From Tepidicaulis sp002389665 (GTDB lineage Bacteria; Pseudomonadota; Alphaproteobacteria; Parvibaculales; Parvibaculaceae): 64,000 bases of DNA. The notes beneath the pieces were generated by a model, which did not search any database, was not told the origin of the DNA, and was given only the letters and a program-made list of their open reading frames with translations. The position numbers and the translations under genes are program-made. Of the stretch, positions 1-8,726 are shown in pieces. Location of the stretch: positions 744,001-808,000 of the forward strand of contig NZ_OZ244942.1 in the NCBI RefSeq assembly GCF_965222285.1. The letters are read 5' to 3'. How positions within the stretch are numbered: the first letter of the stretch is position 1; every line of letters begins with the position of its first letter.

Positions 1-1
1 C

Positions 2-631
2 CGCCATGTGATGGGCGTGCTGCGCGATCATGGCCCCCGCGCCGCCCGCCAGCGCCATTGGCAGCCGGACGGGCTCTTGGGCGGCAGCGTTTGCGCCCAT
101 GCCTCTTTCGGGCCGGTGCGCAAATTCGGCCAGACCACTTCGTCCTGGATCACGGAAATCCGGAACGGGCGCATGCTGCACTGGGTGACGGGTACTTCCG
201 CCCCCGATACCGGGATTTTCAAGCCGGTCTTTTTCGGTCCGGGCTCTGAGGGGATCGGCCTGCCCGATTTCGGCCCGGTGCCGGGCGGGCGCTATGAAGA
301 AGCGGCGCTTTGGTGGCGGCATGAAAAGCTCCACCGGGCGGTTCTGGAAAATTACGGGCCTCGCCTTGCCGCTTACGCCGGGGAGCGGGACCGGCTGGAA
401 GAAAATTTCATGGATGAGGTGGCCGGCGCGCTCGAGCGGGGCGCGGATGAGGGTGCCCTTGAAGCGTTAACGGCCCGGCACTGGCGCCGCGCGGAAGAGG
501 CGGAAAAAGCCTGGCTGAAAGCGGCTCTCGCCGTGCCCGCAAATGCCCGCCAGATGGCGCCTCCGTCGCATTTTTACCGTTTTCATTGGAAGCGCCTCAA
601 CCGGCTCGCCCATATGCCGGAAATCTCTTAA
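2..631 (+). CDS. Secernin/C69-family peptidase-like protein, C-terminal part (cut by window edge)
   Basis: The reading frame is open back to the first bases, so the gene begins outside the window. About 209 residues are visible. The stretch around GSVCAHAS followed by QTTSSWITE resembles the region after the catalytic core in secernin/dipeptidase C69 proteins, which are Ntn-hydrolase-like. That family uses an N-terminal cysteine, which lies outside the window, so activity cannot be judged. The C-terminal half is rich in charged helices. The in-frame GTG/ATG near base 8 is internal and should not be taken as the start. The family call is moderate. Confidence 0.55.
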   Translation, partial: RHVMGVLRDHGPRAARQRHWQPDGLLGGSVCAHASFGPVRKFGQTTSSWITEIRNGRMLHWVTGTSAPDTGIFKPVFFGPGSEGIGLPDFGPVPGGRYEEAALWWRHEKLHRAVLENYGPRLAAYAGERDRLEENFMDEVAGALERGADEGALEALTARHWRRAEEAEKAWLKAALAVPANARQMAPPSHFYRFHWKRLNRLAHMPEIS

Positions 632-644
632 CCCGGCTTTAGGG

Positions 645-659
645 TTAACTCTTTGTCAA
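645..659. promoter_or_regulatory. Candidate CtrA-type site upstream of tipF-like gene
   Basis: TTAA, seven bases, then TCAA: one mismatch from the TTAA-N7-TTAA box bound by the alphaproteobacterial cell-cycle regulator CtrA. It ends 72 bp before the ATG of the EAL-domain gene. Flagellar genes are common CtrA targets, so the position makes sense, but short motifs like this also occur by chance. Confidence 0.4.
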
Positions 660-731
660 CCGGGTGCTGGCATCTTAGCTACAAGCGAAGTCCTTCTTGC
701 CGCGACCCGTCTAACAGAGAGCCACACGCCC

Positions 732-2084
732 ATGCCCAGGTTTGTCGATGTGCTTTTGATCGCCATTTACGCGCTTGTTGCCGCAGCGTCTTCTGCCGCC
801 CTTATTCAATATGGCGGGCTCCAGGGGCCGTTTGCCTGGCTGGCGGGTTTTCAGGTGTTTTTGGTGATGGGGCTCATCCAGACCATGACCGCGCGCCGGG
901 TGGAGCAGCGCCGGATGGACGAGCTGATCGCCTATACGAACAGCATCAGCCGCGATCTTGAAATCACCGAAGAAAAACTTGCCGAACTTCTGGAAGCAGG
1001 CGCCCATTCGGAAGAAGGCGAGGACGAAGCCATCAGCCTGAATGTGCGCGGGCTCCAGGAGCGTGTCGCCCAGCTTGCCGAAGAGCTTGAGCGCCGCCCC
1101 GCCGCGCAGAAGGAAGAGCGCGTGGAAGCGGACGTTGAAGATATGGCTGCCGGCGCAGCGCAGGAAAATAGTGCCGCCGATTTCTCGAAGCTCGTGCCGG
1201 GTAAGCCGGAGGCGGGCCTGGATGCAGGCGAAACCCATTTCGATCTCGGCGCCAAACTGCAAGGGCGCGAGCGTCCCTCGCTGCAGCTTGTGAGCAACGA
1301 CACGCAGCCCCCGCTTTATACCGATGCCGAACTGCTCGATGTCATCAAGGAAGCGCTGGAGAAAAACCGGCTCGACCTTTACCTCCAGCCCGTCGTCAAT
1401 CTGCCTCAGCGCCAGACCTGCTATTATGAAGGCTTGACGCGCCTGCGCGGCCCGCGGGGCGAAGTGATCATGCCGGCCGATTATATCCGCGTGGCAGCGC
1501 CTGCCGGGCTGATGCCGATCATCGACAATATGCAGCTTCTGCGCTCCGTGCAGGTGGTGCGGCAAATGTCGAAGCGCGGCAAGGACACGCCGATCTTCTG
1601 CAACATTTCCTCCGACACGCTGTCGGATACGGAATTCTTCCCGCAATTCATCGACTATCTGCGCAGCACGCAGGAGTTGACCGGCAAGCTGGTCTTCGAG
1701 ATTGCCCAGGAAACGATGCTGAATGCCGGTGTCATGGAAATGGAAAATCTGCGCGATCTGGCGAGCGCCGGGTTCCACCTTTCCATGGACAAGATCGACC
1801 ATCTGCGCATGGATTTCCACGAGCTGCACGGCCTCGGTTTCCGCTTCGTGAAAGTGGGCGCGGACTTGCTCTTCAACGCCTCCATGAGCGAGACGGAACT
1901 TCTGGGCGACATTCACCCGGAAGACCTGAAAGAGCTGCTGCGCCGCAACGGTATCTCGCTCATCGCCGAGCGCATCGAGGACGAGCGCACGGTGATCGAC
2001 CTGCTCGATTTCGATATCGACTACGGTCAGGGCTATCTCTTCTCCCGCCCGCGCCCCGTGCGCCGGGACATGATCGCCGCCTAA
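732..2084 (+). CDS. tipF: TipF-like membrane protein with degenerate EAL domain (flagellar assembly/c-di-GMP receptor)
   Basis: 450 residues. Two hydrophobic segments (about 4-25 and 33-52) lead into a charged coiled coil (about 58-125), a linker, and an EAL domain (about 200-440). The signature is EGL (233-235) instead of EAL. N291, E323, K374, E413 and Q433 are kept, but the usual Asp-Asp pair is DK (353-354), so phosphodiesterase activity is unlikely. This architecture and length match Caulobacter TipF, which binds c-di-GMP and positions the flagellum. Neighbouring cheY and cheZ fit a motility role. ATG 732 was chosen because it places the first membrane helix at the N terminus; upstream in-frame starts run into the preceding gene. 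Confidence 0.65.
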   Translation: MPRFVDVLLIAIYALVAAASSAALIQYGGLQGPFAWLAGFQVFLVMGLIQTMTARRVEQRRMDELIAYTNSISRDLEITEEKLAELLEAGAHSEEGEDEAISLNVRGLQERVAQLAEELERRPAAQKEERVEADVEDMAAGAAQENSAADFSKLVPGKPEAGLDAGETHFDLGAKLQGRERPSLQLVSNDTQPPLYTDAELLDVIKEALEKNRLDLYLQPVVNLPQRQTCYYEGLTRLRGPRGEVIMPADYIRVAAPAGLMPIIDNMQLLRSVQVVRQMSKRGKDTPIFCNISSDTLSDTEFFPQFIDYLRSTQELTGKLVFEIAQETMLNAGVMEMENLRDLASAGFHLSMDKIDHLRMDFHELHGLGFRFVKVGADLLFNASMSETELLGDIHPEDLKELLRRNGISLIAERIEDERTVIDLLDFDIDYGQGYLFSRPRPVRRDMIAA

Positions 2085-2110
2085 GCGCCGGCGTCCTAAA
2101 GGTTTCGGGA

Positions 2111-2140
2111 AAAGGGCGGGGACATCCCGCCCTTTCTCTT
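2111..2140 (+). terminator. Rho-independent terminator after tipF-like gene
   Basis: Perfect 10-bp stem (2111-2120 with 2126-2135) closed by a 5-base loop, 26 bp beyond the tipF stop. The right arm ends in TTT and continues into a pyrimidine-rich tract. Confidence 0.8.
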
Positions 2141-2189
2141 TGGGCCTTTTCGGTTGACCTTTGGCCGCGGGCCGCTTAACTCCGGCGCC

Positions 2190-3068
2190 ATGAGCACAGA
2201 GCACGCATCTTTATCCCTTATCCCCGGACTTTCCGCGCTGGCCGGGCGCTACAGCGCCCTTCTCTGCGATGTCTGGGGTGTCCTTCATAATGGCCGCGCG
2301 CCTTATCCAGGCGTCTGCGAGGCGCTGGAGGCCTACCGGAAAGCGGGCGGCATCGTGCTTTTTCTCTCCAACGCCCCGCGCCCGCATGGGCCGGTCGTCA
2401 AGATGTTCGAGGCGATGGGCGTGCCGGGTGCGGCCTATGACGGCATTTTGACCTCGGGGGATGCGACGCGCGAGGCGATGGCGAGCGGCGATCTCGGCAA
2501 GCGCTTTTTCCATGTGGGCCCGGACCGCGACCACCCGCTTTTCGACGGGCTGGCGTTGGAAAAGACCGTGCTGGAAGAGGCCGATTTCGTGCTGATGACG
2601 GGGCTCTGGGACGATGAGACGGAAACCCCTGAGGATTACGCGGAGCTTATCGGCGAGATGAAGGCCCGCGGCCTTAAAGTCATCTGTGCCAATCCGGACA
2701 TTATCGTCGATAGGGGCGAAAAGCAGATCTACTGCGCAGGCGCGGTGGCGGAAAAGTACTGCGAGGCGGGCGGCGAGGTGCTTTATTTCGGCAAGCCCCA
2801 TCCGCCGATCTATGAGGCCGCTTTCCGGCATCTGGAAGAACTGGCAGGCCGGCCGCTCGATAAAAGCGAGGTTCTGGCGGTGGGCGACGGCATTCATACC
2901 GATGTCGCCGGCGCCAACAAGGCAGGGGTGGATGTGATTTACGTGACGGGCGGCATTGCCGCCTCGCGCTTCGGTGATGTCATGGAGCCGGAGCTTGCCC
3001 GCATCGCCGAATACATGGAAGAAGAGGGCACGCACGCCATTGGCGCCATGCCCCGCCTCATCTGGTAA
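2190..3068 (+). CDS. TIGR01459-type HAD-superfamily IIA phosphatase (NagD-like)
   Basis: 292 residues. The N-terminal HAD motif appears as CDVWGVLHNG (26-35, nucleophile D27), followed by motif II in FLSNAPRP and the C-terminal GKPHPPIYEAA and VGDGIHTDVAGA motifs that bind phosphate and Mg2+. This is a cytosolic phosphatase of the NagD/p-nitrophenyl-phosphatase type with unknown substrate. The alphaproteobacterial TIGR01459 subfamily has the Trp after the nucleophile seen here. It converges on cheZ with a 15-bp gap. In many alphaproteobacteria this gene lies next to ribF, as it nearly does here. Confidence 0.85.
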   Translation: MSTEHASLSLIPGLSALAGRYSALLCDVWGVLHNGRAPYPGVCEALEAYRKAGGIVLFLSNAPRPHGPVVKMFEAMGVPGAAYDGILTSGDATREAMASGDLGKRFFHVGPDRDHPLFDGLALEKTVLEEADFVLMTGLWDDETETPEDYAELIGEMKARGLKVICANPDIIVDRGEKQIYCAGAVAEKYCEAGGEVLYFGKPHPPIYEAAFRHLEELAGRPLDKSEVLAVGDGIHTDVAGANKAGVDVIYVTGGIAASRFGDVMEPELARIAEYMEEEGTHAIGAMPRLIW

Positions 3069-3083
3069 ACCCGCAAAATGCGC

Positions 3084-3770
3084 TCAGTCGAAGAGCGAGT
3101 CGATATCTTCCTGGCTGACGCCGCCTTCACTGAGGAGTTCGTCGACCGAGGATTGGTCGATGCCTTCGCCCTCAAGCGCCGGGCCGTTGAGCAGCAATTC
3201 GCGTTTGCGCCGCTCCGCTGCCGTTTCTTCATGGGGCTCGCCCTCGCTCATGGCAGAGCCGAGCGTGGTGGAAAGCGCGCCGATCTTTTCTTCGATGATA
3301 TTGAGCGTTTCCACGACCTTGCTGATGCGCTGGCCCGTAATGTCCTGGAATGAGCAGGACTGGATGATTTCCATCATCGCATTGGTCACGGTCTCCGAAT
3401 AGGCATCGGCGTCCGACGGGTCGGCGGCAAGCACGGCCTCGGCATTTTCCATGATGGAATTCGTGGCGTCTTCCGTGGCGCGCACGATCGCCTCGAGCTC
3501 GCGTCCGGCCTGCGGGATGTGCGTGCTTTGCAGATGCGCAGGCTGCAGCCGGCTGATCTCGGTCTTGGCATTGTCGATGAAGGAGGCAATGTCCTTCAGC
3601 TCGCGGTAGATCGCCGTGTCGAGATGGGCGAAAAAGCCCTGCATCGACCCGACCATGATTTCTGCAAGCTTGATAACGTCGGTAAGTCCGGCCGTATCGG
3701 GCCGGACGCGTTTGATCTCTTCGACGAGCCTGTCGAAGGTTTCATCCGCAAGGCCTGCGGTCTTCGCCAT
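3084..3770 (-). CDS. cheZ: Chemotaxis phosphatase CheZ
   Basis: 228 residues, predicted almost all helical. The catalytic segment SFQDITGQRISKV contains D143 and Q147, the numbers known from E. coli CheZ, which dephosphorylates CheY-P. The C terminus carries two similar acidic amphipathic peptides, IDQSSVDELL (204-213) and SQEDIDSLFD (219-228), the second being the expected CheY-binding tail. It lies downstream of cheY on the same strand. A Shine-Dalgarno-like AAGGAAGGGG precedes the ATG. Confidence 0.88.
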   Translation of the reverse strand: MAKTAGLADETFDRLVEEIKRVRPDTAGLTDVIKLAEIMVGSMQGFFAHLDTAIYRELKDIASFIDNAKTEISRLQPAHLQSTHIPQAGRELEAIVRATEDATNSIMENAEAVLAADPSDADAYSETVTNAMMEIIQSCSFQDITGQRISKVVETLNIIEEKIGALSTTLGSAMSEGEPHEETAAERRKRELLLNGPALEGEGIDQSSVDELLSEGGVSQEDIDSLFD

Positions 3771-3811
3771 AACGAAGCCCCTTCCTTTATGTAAGCAACT
3801 ACTCCCCTCCC

Positions 3812-3849
3812 AAACCTTTCGGCCCGGAAGCCCGGGCCGTTCAAGGTTT
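3812..3849 (-). other. Long stem-loop between cheY and cheZ
   Basis: Two nested arms, 3812-3818 with 3843-3849 and 3820-3827 with 3832-3839, form one long hairpin with a 4-base loop. It includes the cheY stop codon and lies just upstream of the cheZ leader. There is no U-tract on either side, so it looks like an mRNA stabiliser or partial attenuator separating cheY and cheZ output more than a terminator. Confidence 0.55.
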
Positions 3850-4234
3850 AGAAGTCGCCCAGAACAGCGGCGATTTTCGTCTTCAGCGTGGCCGCGTTGA
3901 ACGGCTTGACGATGTAGTTGTTCACACCGGCCTTTTTGGCCGCGATCACGTTTTCCGTCTTGGATTCGGCGGTGATCATGATGAAAGGCACGGCGGACAG
4001 ATCGCCGTCTGCGCGCACTTCCTTCAGAAGCTCATAGCCGGTCATGGGTTCCATGTTCCAGTCGGAAATCACGAGCCCGTATTTCTTGGAGCGCAGCTTG
4101 GCGAGCGCTTCGGAGCCGTCGGCAGCATCGTCCACATTTGTGAAGCCCAGCTGCTTGAGCAGGTTGCGAATGATGCGGATCATGGTCTTGTAATCGTCGA
4201 CCACGAGAACAGGCATCGACAGGTCCACGGCCAT
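3848..4234 (-). CDS. cheY: Chemotaxis response regulator CheY
   Basis: 128-residue stand-alone receiver domain. Acidic pocket D13/D14, phospho-acceptor D58 in VISDWNM, T88 in MITAE and K110 in IVKPF are all present. There is no output domain, as expected for CheY, which in its phosphorylated form binds the flagellar switch. cheZ follows on the same strand, giving a kinase-independent adaptor pair; no cheA is in the window. Confidence 0.9.
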   Translation of the reverse strand: MAVDLSMPVLVVDDYKTMIRIIRNLLKQLGFTNVDDAADGSEALAKLRSKKYGLVISDWNMEPMTGYELLKEVRADGDLSAVPFIMITAESKTENVIAAKKAGVNNYIVKPFNAATLKTKIAAVLGDF

Positions 4235-4544
4235 GTCTGTACTCCGTTAGTTCGGGGCAGACCCATTCTAAGCCCCGCAATAATCCCTCAGGAAAGCGCC
4301 CGGCCCCAGGGCCTGCCGTTTCCTCTCTTGAGCCTGAAAGTAGAGAAGGCCCCCTAAAACTTGGTTAAGTGGCGGGGCTCTCCTGGCCGGTGCAGTGCCG
4401 CGGCGCGGGCGCTCGGGCGAATTTGCGACAAGTTTTGCGCAAAAACCCTTGTTTGCGGCCCTTGACGGGTGCGGCGGGATGGGTAACACCCATGACGAGC
4501 CGTTTGAGTTTATAGTTGATCACGGGTTAAAAGGCGCCGCTCCG
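4235..4544. other. Non-coding region between cheY and ribF
   Basis: About 310 bp between divergent genes. It must hold the promoters of cheY and ribF. A TTGACG hexamer is visible near 4462, but without a convincing -10 at proper distance. No FMN riboswitch fold or convincing small gene was recognised. Confidence 0.5.
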
Positions 4545-5483
4545 ATGCAGATCCTCCGCCATTTCGATGACATTGCGCCCGCCTTGAAAGGCGCGGTCTA
4601 TGCCATCGGCAATTTCGACGGGGTGCATATCGGCCACCAGCAGGTAATCGCGCGCACCGCCGCGATCGCCAAGGAGCTGGGCGCGCCGACTGGCGTTCTG
4701 ATGTTCGAGCCGCATCCGAGGCAGTATTTCTTCCCCGATCAGCCCTTCTTCCGCCTCATGTCCTTCCGGGCGAAGACCCGCACGCTGGGCGAGATCGGCG
4801 TCGACCAGATCGCGGCGCTCCCCTTCGACACGCGCATGGCGACGATGGAAGCCGAAGATTTCGTCCGCAACGTGCTGGTGGAGGGGTTGGGGGCCGCCCA
4901 TATCGTGGTCGGCTATGATTTCTGCTTCGGCAAGGGAAGGCGCGGGGACGGGGCGCTTTTGCGCCGGATGGGCGAGGAACTCGGCTTTGGGGTGACGATC
5001 GTGGAAGAAGTCAAAAAAGGCGGCGATACCTATTCCTCCACCCGCATCCGCGAATTGCTGGCGAAGGGCGATCCGCGCGGCGCGGCGGACCTGCTCGGCC
5101 ATTGGTGGACCATCGAGACCCATGTGATCAAGGGCGACCAGCGCGGGCGCACCATCGGCTTTCCGACCGCCAATCTGTCGCTGGAAGGGCATCTGGAGCC
5201 CGCCTTCGGGGTCTATGCGGTGAAGGTGGAAATCGAGGACGGGCCCCATAAGGGCACCTATGACGGGGTGGCGAATGTCGGCCGCCGCCCGACCTTCGAC
5301 AAAGAAGACGTGTTGCTCGAGGTGCATATTTTCGACTTCGAAGGGGATATTTACGGTGCCCATCTGGCCGTCTCCTTCATCGATTTCCTGCGCCCGGAGC
5401 AGAAATTCGACGGGCTGGAGAGCCTGAAGGCCCAGATCGCCGCCGATAGCGGCAAGGCGCGCACGCTGCTGGCCGCTCTCTGA
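4545..5483 (+). CDS. ribF: Bifunctional riboflavin kinase/FAD synthetase
   Basis: 312 residues. The N-terminal nucleotidyltransferase half begins with GNFDGVHIGH (22-31), the FAD synthetase signature. The C-terminal half has the riboflavin kinase elements GRTIGFPTANL and NVGRRPTF. The protein converts riboflavin to FMN and then FAD. ATG 4545 gives the usual family length; upstream in-frame starts would add unconserved residues. Confidence 0.93.
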   Translation: MQILRHFDDIAPALKGAVYAIGNFDGVHIGHQQVIARTAAIAKELGAPTGVLMFEPHPRQYFFPDQPFFRLMSFRAKTRTLGEIGVDQIAALPFDTRMATMEAEDFVRNVLVEGLGAAHIVVGYDFCFGKGRRGDGALLRRMGEELGFGVTIVEEVKKGGDTYSSTRIRELLAKGDPRGAADLLGHWWTIETHVIKGDQRGRTIGFPTANLSLEGHLEPAFGVYAVKVEIEDGPHKGTYDGVANVGRRPTFDKEDVLLEVHIFDFEGDIYGAHLAVSFIDFLRPEQKFDGLESLKAQIAADSGKARTLLAAL

Positions 5484-5513
5484 GGGGCGCAAAAAGCGCG
5501 GCATGTGCGCCCC
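5484..5513 (+). terminator. Hairpin after ribF
   Basis: 7-bp GC-only stem (5484-5490 with 5507-5513) beginning at the base after the ribF stop. It lacks a U-tract, so it is only a weak terminator candidate. Confidence 0.4.
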
Positions 5514-5789
5514 AGGCGAACTGGACGGCGCTTTAAGCCCCTGATATGAAACGCCCATGAAACGGACGCATTCCATACGCATCGCCAGTGTGAGCAGCGG
5601 GCGGCTTATAGGCGGGCGAATTACCGGCCCGGCTTGCCGTTAGCGCCGGCCCTGAGATAAGGGGCCGAACGGTAAGAACCGGGTAAGAACACCGCCGGGA
5701 GCTCCCGAAAGGGCTTTTTCAGAGGCCGGTCCAGAGGCCGGAAAGCGCAGCTCCCACCGTTAAAAGAGACGTCCGAGGACCCTTAGATC
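5514..5789 (+). other. ileS leader region with a short Ile-containing ORF
   Basis: Together with the hairpin before it, this is a gene-free gap of about 306 bp. A 28-codon ORF at 5557-5643 encodes four isoleucines (residues 7, 9, 18, 22) and is followed at once by a GGCCC/GGGCC hairpin near 5648-5667. Further on there are direct repeats of AGAGGCCGG. This could be a leader peptide for ileS or chance. No T-box element was recognised. Confidence 0.3.
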
Positions 5790-8726
5790 ATGTCCAGCGA
5801 TAGCAACAGCAATACCTCCGCCCCCAGCGATGCACAGGATGCAGGCGCGCGCGATTACCGCGAGACCCTGTTCCTGCCTGAAACCGACTTTCCCATGCGC
5901 GCGGGTCTTCCCCAGCGCGAGCCGGAATGGCTGGAGCGCTGGAACAAGATGGACCTTTACGCCCGCCTGCGGGAGGAAGCGAAGGACCGGCCCGCTTTCA
6001 CGCTGCATGACGGCCCGCCTTACGCCAATGGCGATATTCATATCGGCCATGCGCTCAACAAGACGCTGAAGGACCTCGTCGTCAAATCCCAGCAGATGAT
6101 GGGCAAGAACGCCGCTTACGTGCCCGGCTGGGACTGTCACGGCCTGCCGATCGAATGGAAGATCGAGGAAAAATACCGCAAGAAGGGCAAGAACAAGGAC
6201 GAGGTGCCGCCGCTCGACTTCCGCCGCGAGTGCCGCGAGTTTGCGCAGCACTGGGTGGATGTGCAGCGCGAGCAGTTCAAGCGTCTCGGCATCATGGGCG
6301 ACTGGGACAATCCCTACCTCACCATGTCTTACGACGCGGAGGCGGGCATCGTGCGCGAGTTCCAGAAGTTCCTGATGAACGGCTCGCTTTACAGAGGCTC
6401 GAAGCCGGTCATGTGGTCGGTGGTGGAAAAGACCGCGCTCGCCGAAGCCGAGGTCGAATATCAGGATCATACCTCGCCGACGATCTGGGTGAAGTTTCCG
6501 GTGCGCAAGGGACCGGCGGCTCTTGAAGGCGCGTTCATCGTTATCTGGACGACGACGCCCTGGACCATTCCGGGCAACCGCGCCGTCGCATTTTCCAAAG
6601 ACATCGCCTACGGGCTTTATGAAGTCACCGACGCAGGCGAGGCGCATGGCGCGAAAGCGGGCGACAAGCTTGTGCTCGCCGATGCGCTGGCCGAAAGCGT
6701 CTTTGCCTCCGCCAAGGTCGCTTCTTTCGCGCGCAAAGCCGATGTGGCCCCAGGCGATCTTGAAGGGCTTGTCTGCGCCCACCCCTTTGCGGGTCAGGGC
6801 TATGAGTTCGACGTGCCGGTGCTGGCGGGTGATTTCGTCACCGACGATACGGGCACGGGCTTCGTGCATATCGCGCCCGGCCACGGCCAGGACGACTATA
6901 TGCTCTGGGTGCAGAATTTCGGCTATAAGGGCATTCCCGAAACGGTGAACGAAGAAGGCACTTATTATGACGACGTGCCGCTTTTCGCCGGCTGTTTCGT
7001 GCTCAACCGCCAGGGCAAGGACGGCAATGCCAATAAGCGCGTCATCGAAGAGCTGATGAATGCGGGCCGTCTTCTGGCGCGCGGCAAGCTCAACCACTCC
7101 TATCCCCATTCCTGGCGCTCGAAAGCGCCGCTCATCTTCCGCAATACCGCGCAGTGGTTCGTCTCCATGGATGCGGAAATCGAGGCGGCGGGCGGCAAAA
7201 AGCTGCGCGAGGTGGCGCTTGCCGAAATCGACAAGACGCGCTTTGTGCCCGCCCGCGGGCGCAACCGTATCTATTCCATGGTCGAAGGACGCCCGGACTG
7301 GGTGCTCTCGCGCCAGCGCGCCTGGGGCGTGCCGCTTACACTTTTCGTGAAAAAGGACGACGGCTCGCTTCTGCGCGATGAAAAGGTGAATGAGCGCATT
7401 ACCCTCGCGGTGGAAAAAGAAGGCGCGGATGCCTGGTTCGAACGCCCGTCCGAAGATTTTCTCGGCAATGATTACAAGGCCGAGGATTATGAAAAGGTGA
7501 CGGACATTCTCGATGTCTGGTTCGATTCAGGCTCGACCCACGCTTTCGTGCTGGAGGCGCGCGGCATGCCCGTGCCCGCCGATCTTTATCTTGAAGGCTC
7601 CGACCAGCACCGCGGCTGGTTCCAGTCCTCGCTTTTGGAAAGCTGCGCAACGCGCGGCCATGCGCCTTACAAACAAGTGCTCACCCACGGCATGACCTTG
7701 ACCGAGCAGGGGCACAAAATGTCCAAATCGCTCGGCAATGCGGTGGAGCCGGAGAAAATCTTCAAGCAGAACGGCGCCGACATTCTGCGCCTCTGGGTGG
7801 CGAGCACCGATTATTGGGACGATCACGGCATCGGCGACACGATCATCAAGTCGAATGTCGAAGCCTACCGCAAGCTGCGCAACACGTTCCGCTATCTGCT
7901 CGGCAATCTCTCCGGCTTCAGCGAGGAAGAACGCGTTGCGCCGGGCGATATGCCCGAGCTTGAGCGGGTAATCCTGCACCGCCTGGCCGAACTCGATGAA
8001 CTGGTGCGCCGCGCTTATAATGATTACGACTTCAAGCGTGTCGTTCATCAGCTCACGAACTTCATGAATGTGGAACTTTCCGCCTTCTATTTCGATATCC
8101 GCAAAGACACGCTTTATTGCGATGCGCCCTCCTCGCTGCGCCGGCGTGCCTGCCGCACGGTGCTGGATGCGCTCTTCATGCGCCTGACGGTCTGGCTGGC
8201 GCCGGTGCTTTGCTTTACGGCGGAGGAAGTCTGGCTCTCGCGCTTCCCCTCCGACACGGACTCCGTGCATTTGCAGCTCTTCCCCGAAACGCCGGAAGGC
8301 TGGCGCGATGAGGCCTTGGCGGAGAAGTGGAAAAAGATCCGCGAACTGCGCCGCGCGGTGACGGGCGCGCTCGAGGTCGAGCGGCGCGAGAAGCGTATCG
8401 GCGCGAGCCTGGAAGCGGCCCCGGACGTCTATGTCTCCCGCCCCGAGCTGATCGAGGCGATGAAGGGTATCGATCTGGCCGAAATCTCCATCACCTCCCA
8501 GGCGCAGCTTCTGGAAGGCGAAGGCCCGGCGGAGGCGTTCCGGCTTGAGGACGTGCCCGGCGTTGCCGTGGTGCCGAAACGGGCGGAAGGGCAAAAATGC
8601 CAGCGCTCCTGGAAGATCCTGCCGGAAGTCGGCTCCGTGCCGGACTATCCGGGTCTCAGCCCCCGCGATGCGGAAGCCGTGCGCGAATATGATGCGCGGG
8701 CGCAAGGCAAGAAGGTCGAGGCATGA
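5790..8726 (+). CDS. ileS: Isoleucyl-tRNA synthetase
   Basis: 978 residues, class Ia synthetase. HIGH motif at 84-87 and KMSKS at 643-647; the CP1 editing domain (about 200-410) includes TTTPWTIPGNRA and the GTGFVHIAPGHG motif. The C-terminal zinc knuckle is degraded: only the first cysteine in KCQRSWK remains and the second pair reads SPRD instead of Cys-x-x-Cys. From memory this loss is also seen in other Rhizobiales-type IleS proteins. It overlaps lspA by 4 bp. Confidence 0.97.
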   Translation: MSSDSNSNTSAPSDAQDAGARDYRETLFLPETDFPMRAGLPQREPEWLERWNKMDLYARLREEAKDRPAFTLHDGPPYANGDIHIGHALNKTLKDLVVKSQQMMGKNAAYVPGWDCHGLPIEWKIEEKYRKKGKNKDEVPPLDFRRECREFAQHWVDVQREQFKRLGIMGDWDNPYLTMSYDAEAGIVREFQKFLMNGSLYRGSKPVMWSVVEKTALAEAEVEYQDHTSPTIWVKFPVRKGPAALEGAFIVIWTTTPWTIPGNRAVAFSKDIAYGLYEVTDAGEAHGAKAGDKLVLADALAESVFASAKVASFARKADVAPGDLEGLVCAHPFAGQGYEFDVPVLAGDFVTDDTGTGFVHIAPGHGQDDYMLWVQNFGYKGIPETVNEEGTYYDDVPLFAGCFVLNRQGKDGNANKRVIEELMNAGRLLARGKLNHSYPHSWRSKAPLIFRNTAQWFVSMDAEIEAAGGKKLREVALAEIDKTRFVPARGRNRIYSMVEGRPDWVLSRQRAWGVPLTLFVKKDDGSLLRDEKVNERITLAVEKEGADAWFERPSEDFLGNDYKAEDYEKVTDILDVWFDSGSTHAFVLEARGMPVPADLYLEGSDQHRGWFQSSLLESCATRGHAPYKQVLTHGMTLTEQGHKMSKSLGNAVEPEKIFKQNGADILRLWVASTDYWDDHGIGDTIIKSNVEAYRKLRNTFRYLLGNLSGFSEEERVAPGDMPELERVILHRLAELDELVRRAYNDYDFKRVVHQLTNFMNVELSAFYFDIRKDTLYCDAPSSLRRRACRTVLDALFMRLTVWLAPVLCFTAEEVWLSRFPSDTDSVHLQLFPETPEGWRDEALAEKWKKIRELRRAVTGALEVERREKRIGASLEAAPDVYVSRPELIEAMKGIDLAEISITSQAQLLEGEGPAEAFRLEDVPGVAVVPKRAEGQKCQRSWKILPEVGSVPDYPGLSPRDAEAVREYDARAQGKKVEA

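Noticed and set aside
711..2204. Long open frame antisense to the tipF-like gene
   Set aside because: Basic, His/Arg-rich translation with no domains; typical antisense shadow in GC-rich coding DNA.
4235..4544. FMN riboswitch before ribF
   Set aside because: No recognisable conserved FMN-box segments or fold in the leader.
5514..5789. T-box before ileS
   Set aside because: No T-box sequence or specifier stem; such elements are not expected in alphaproteobacteria.
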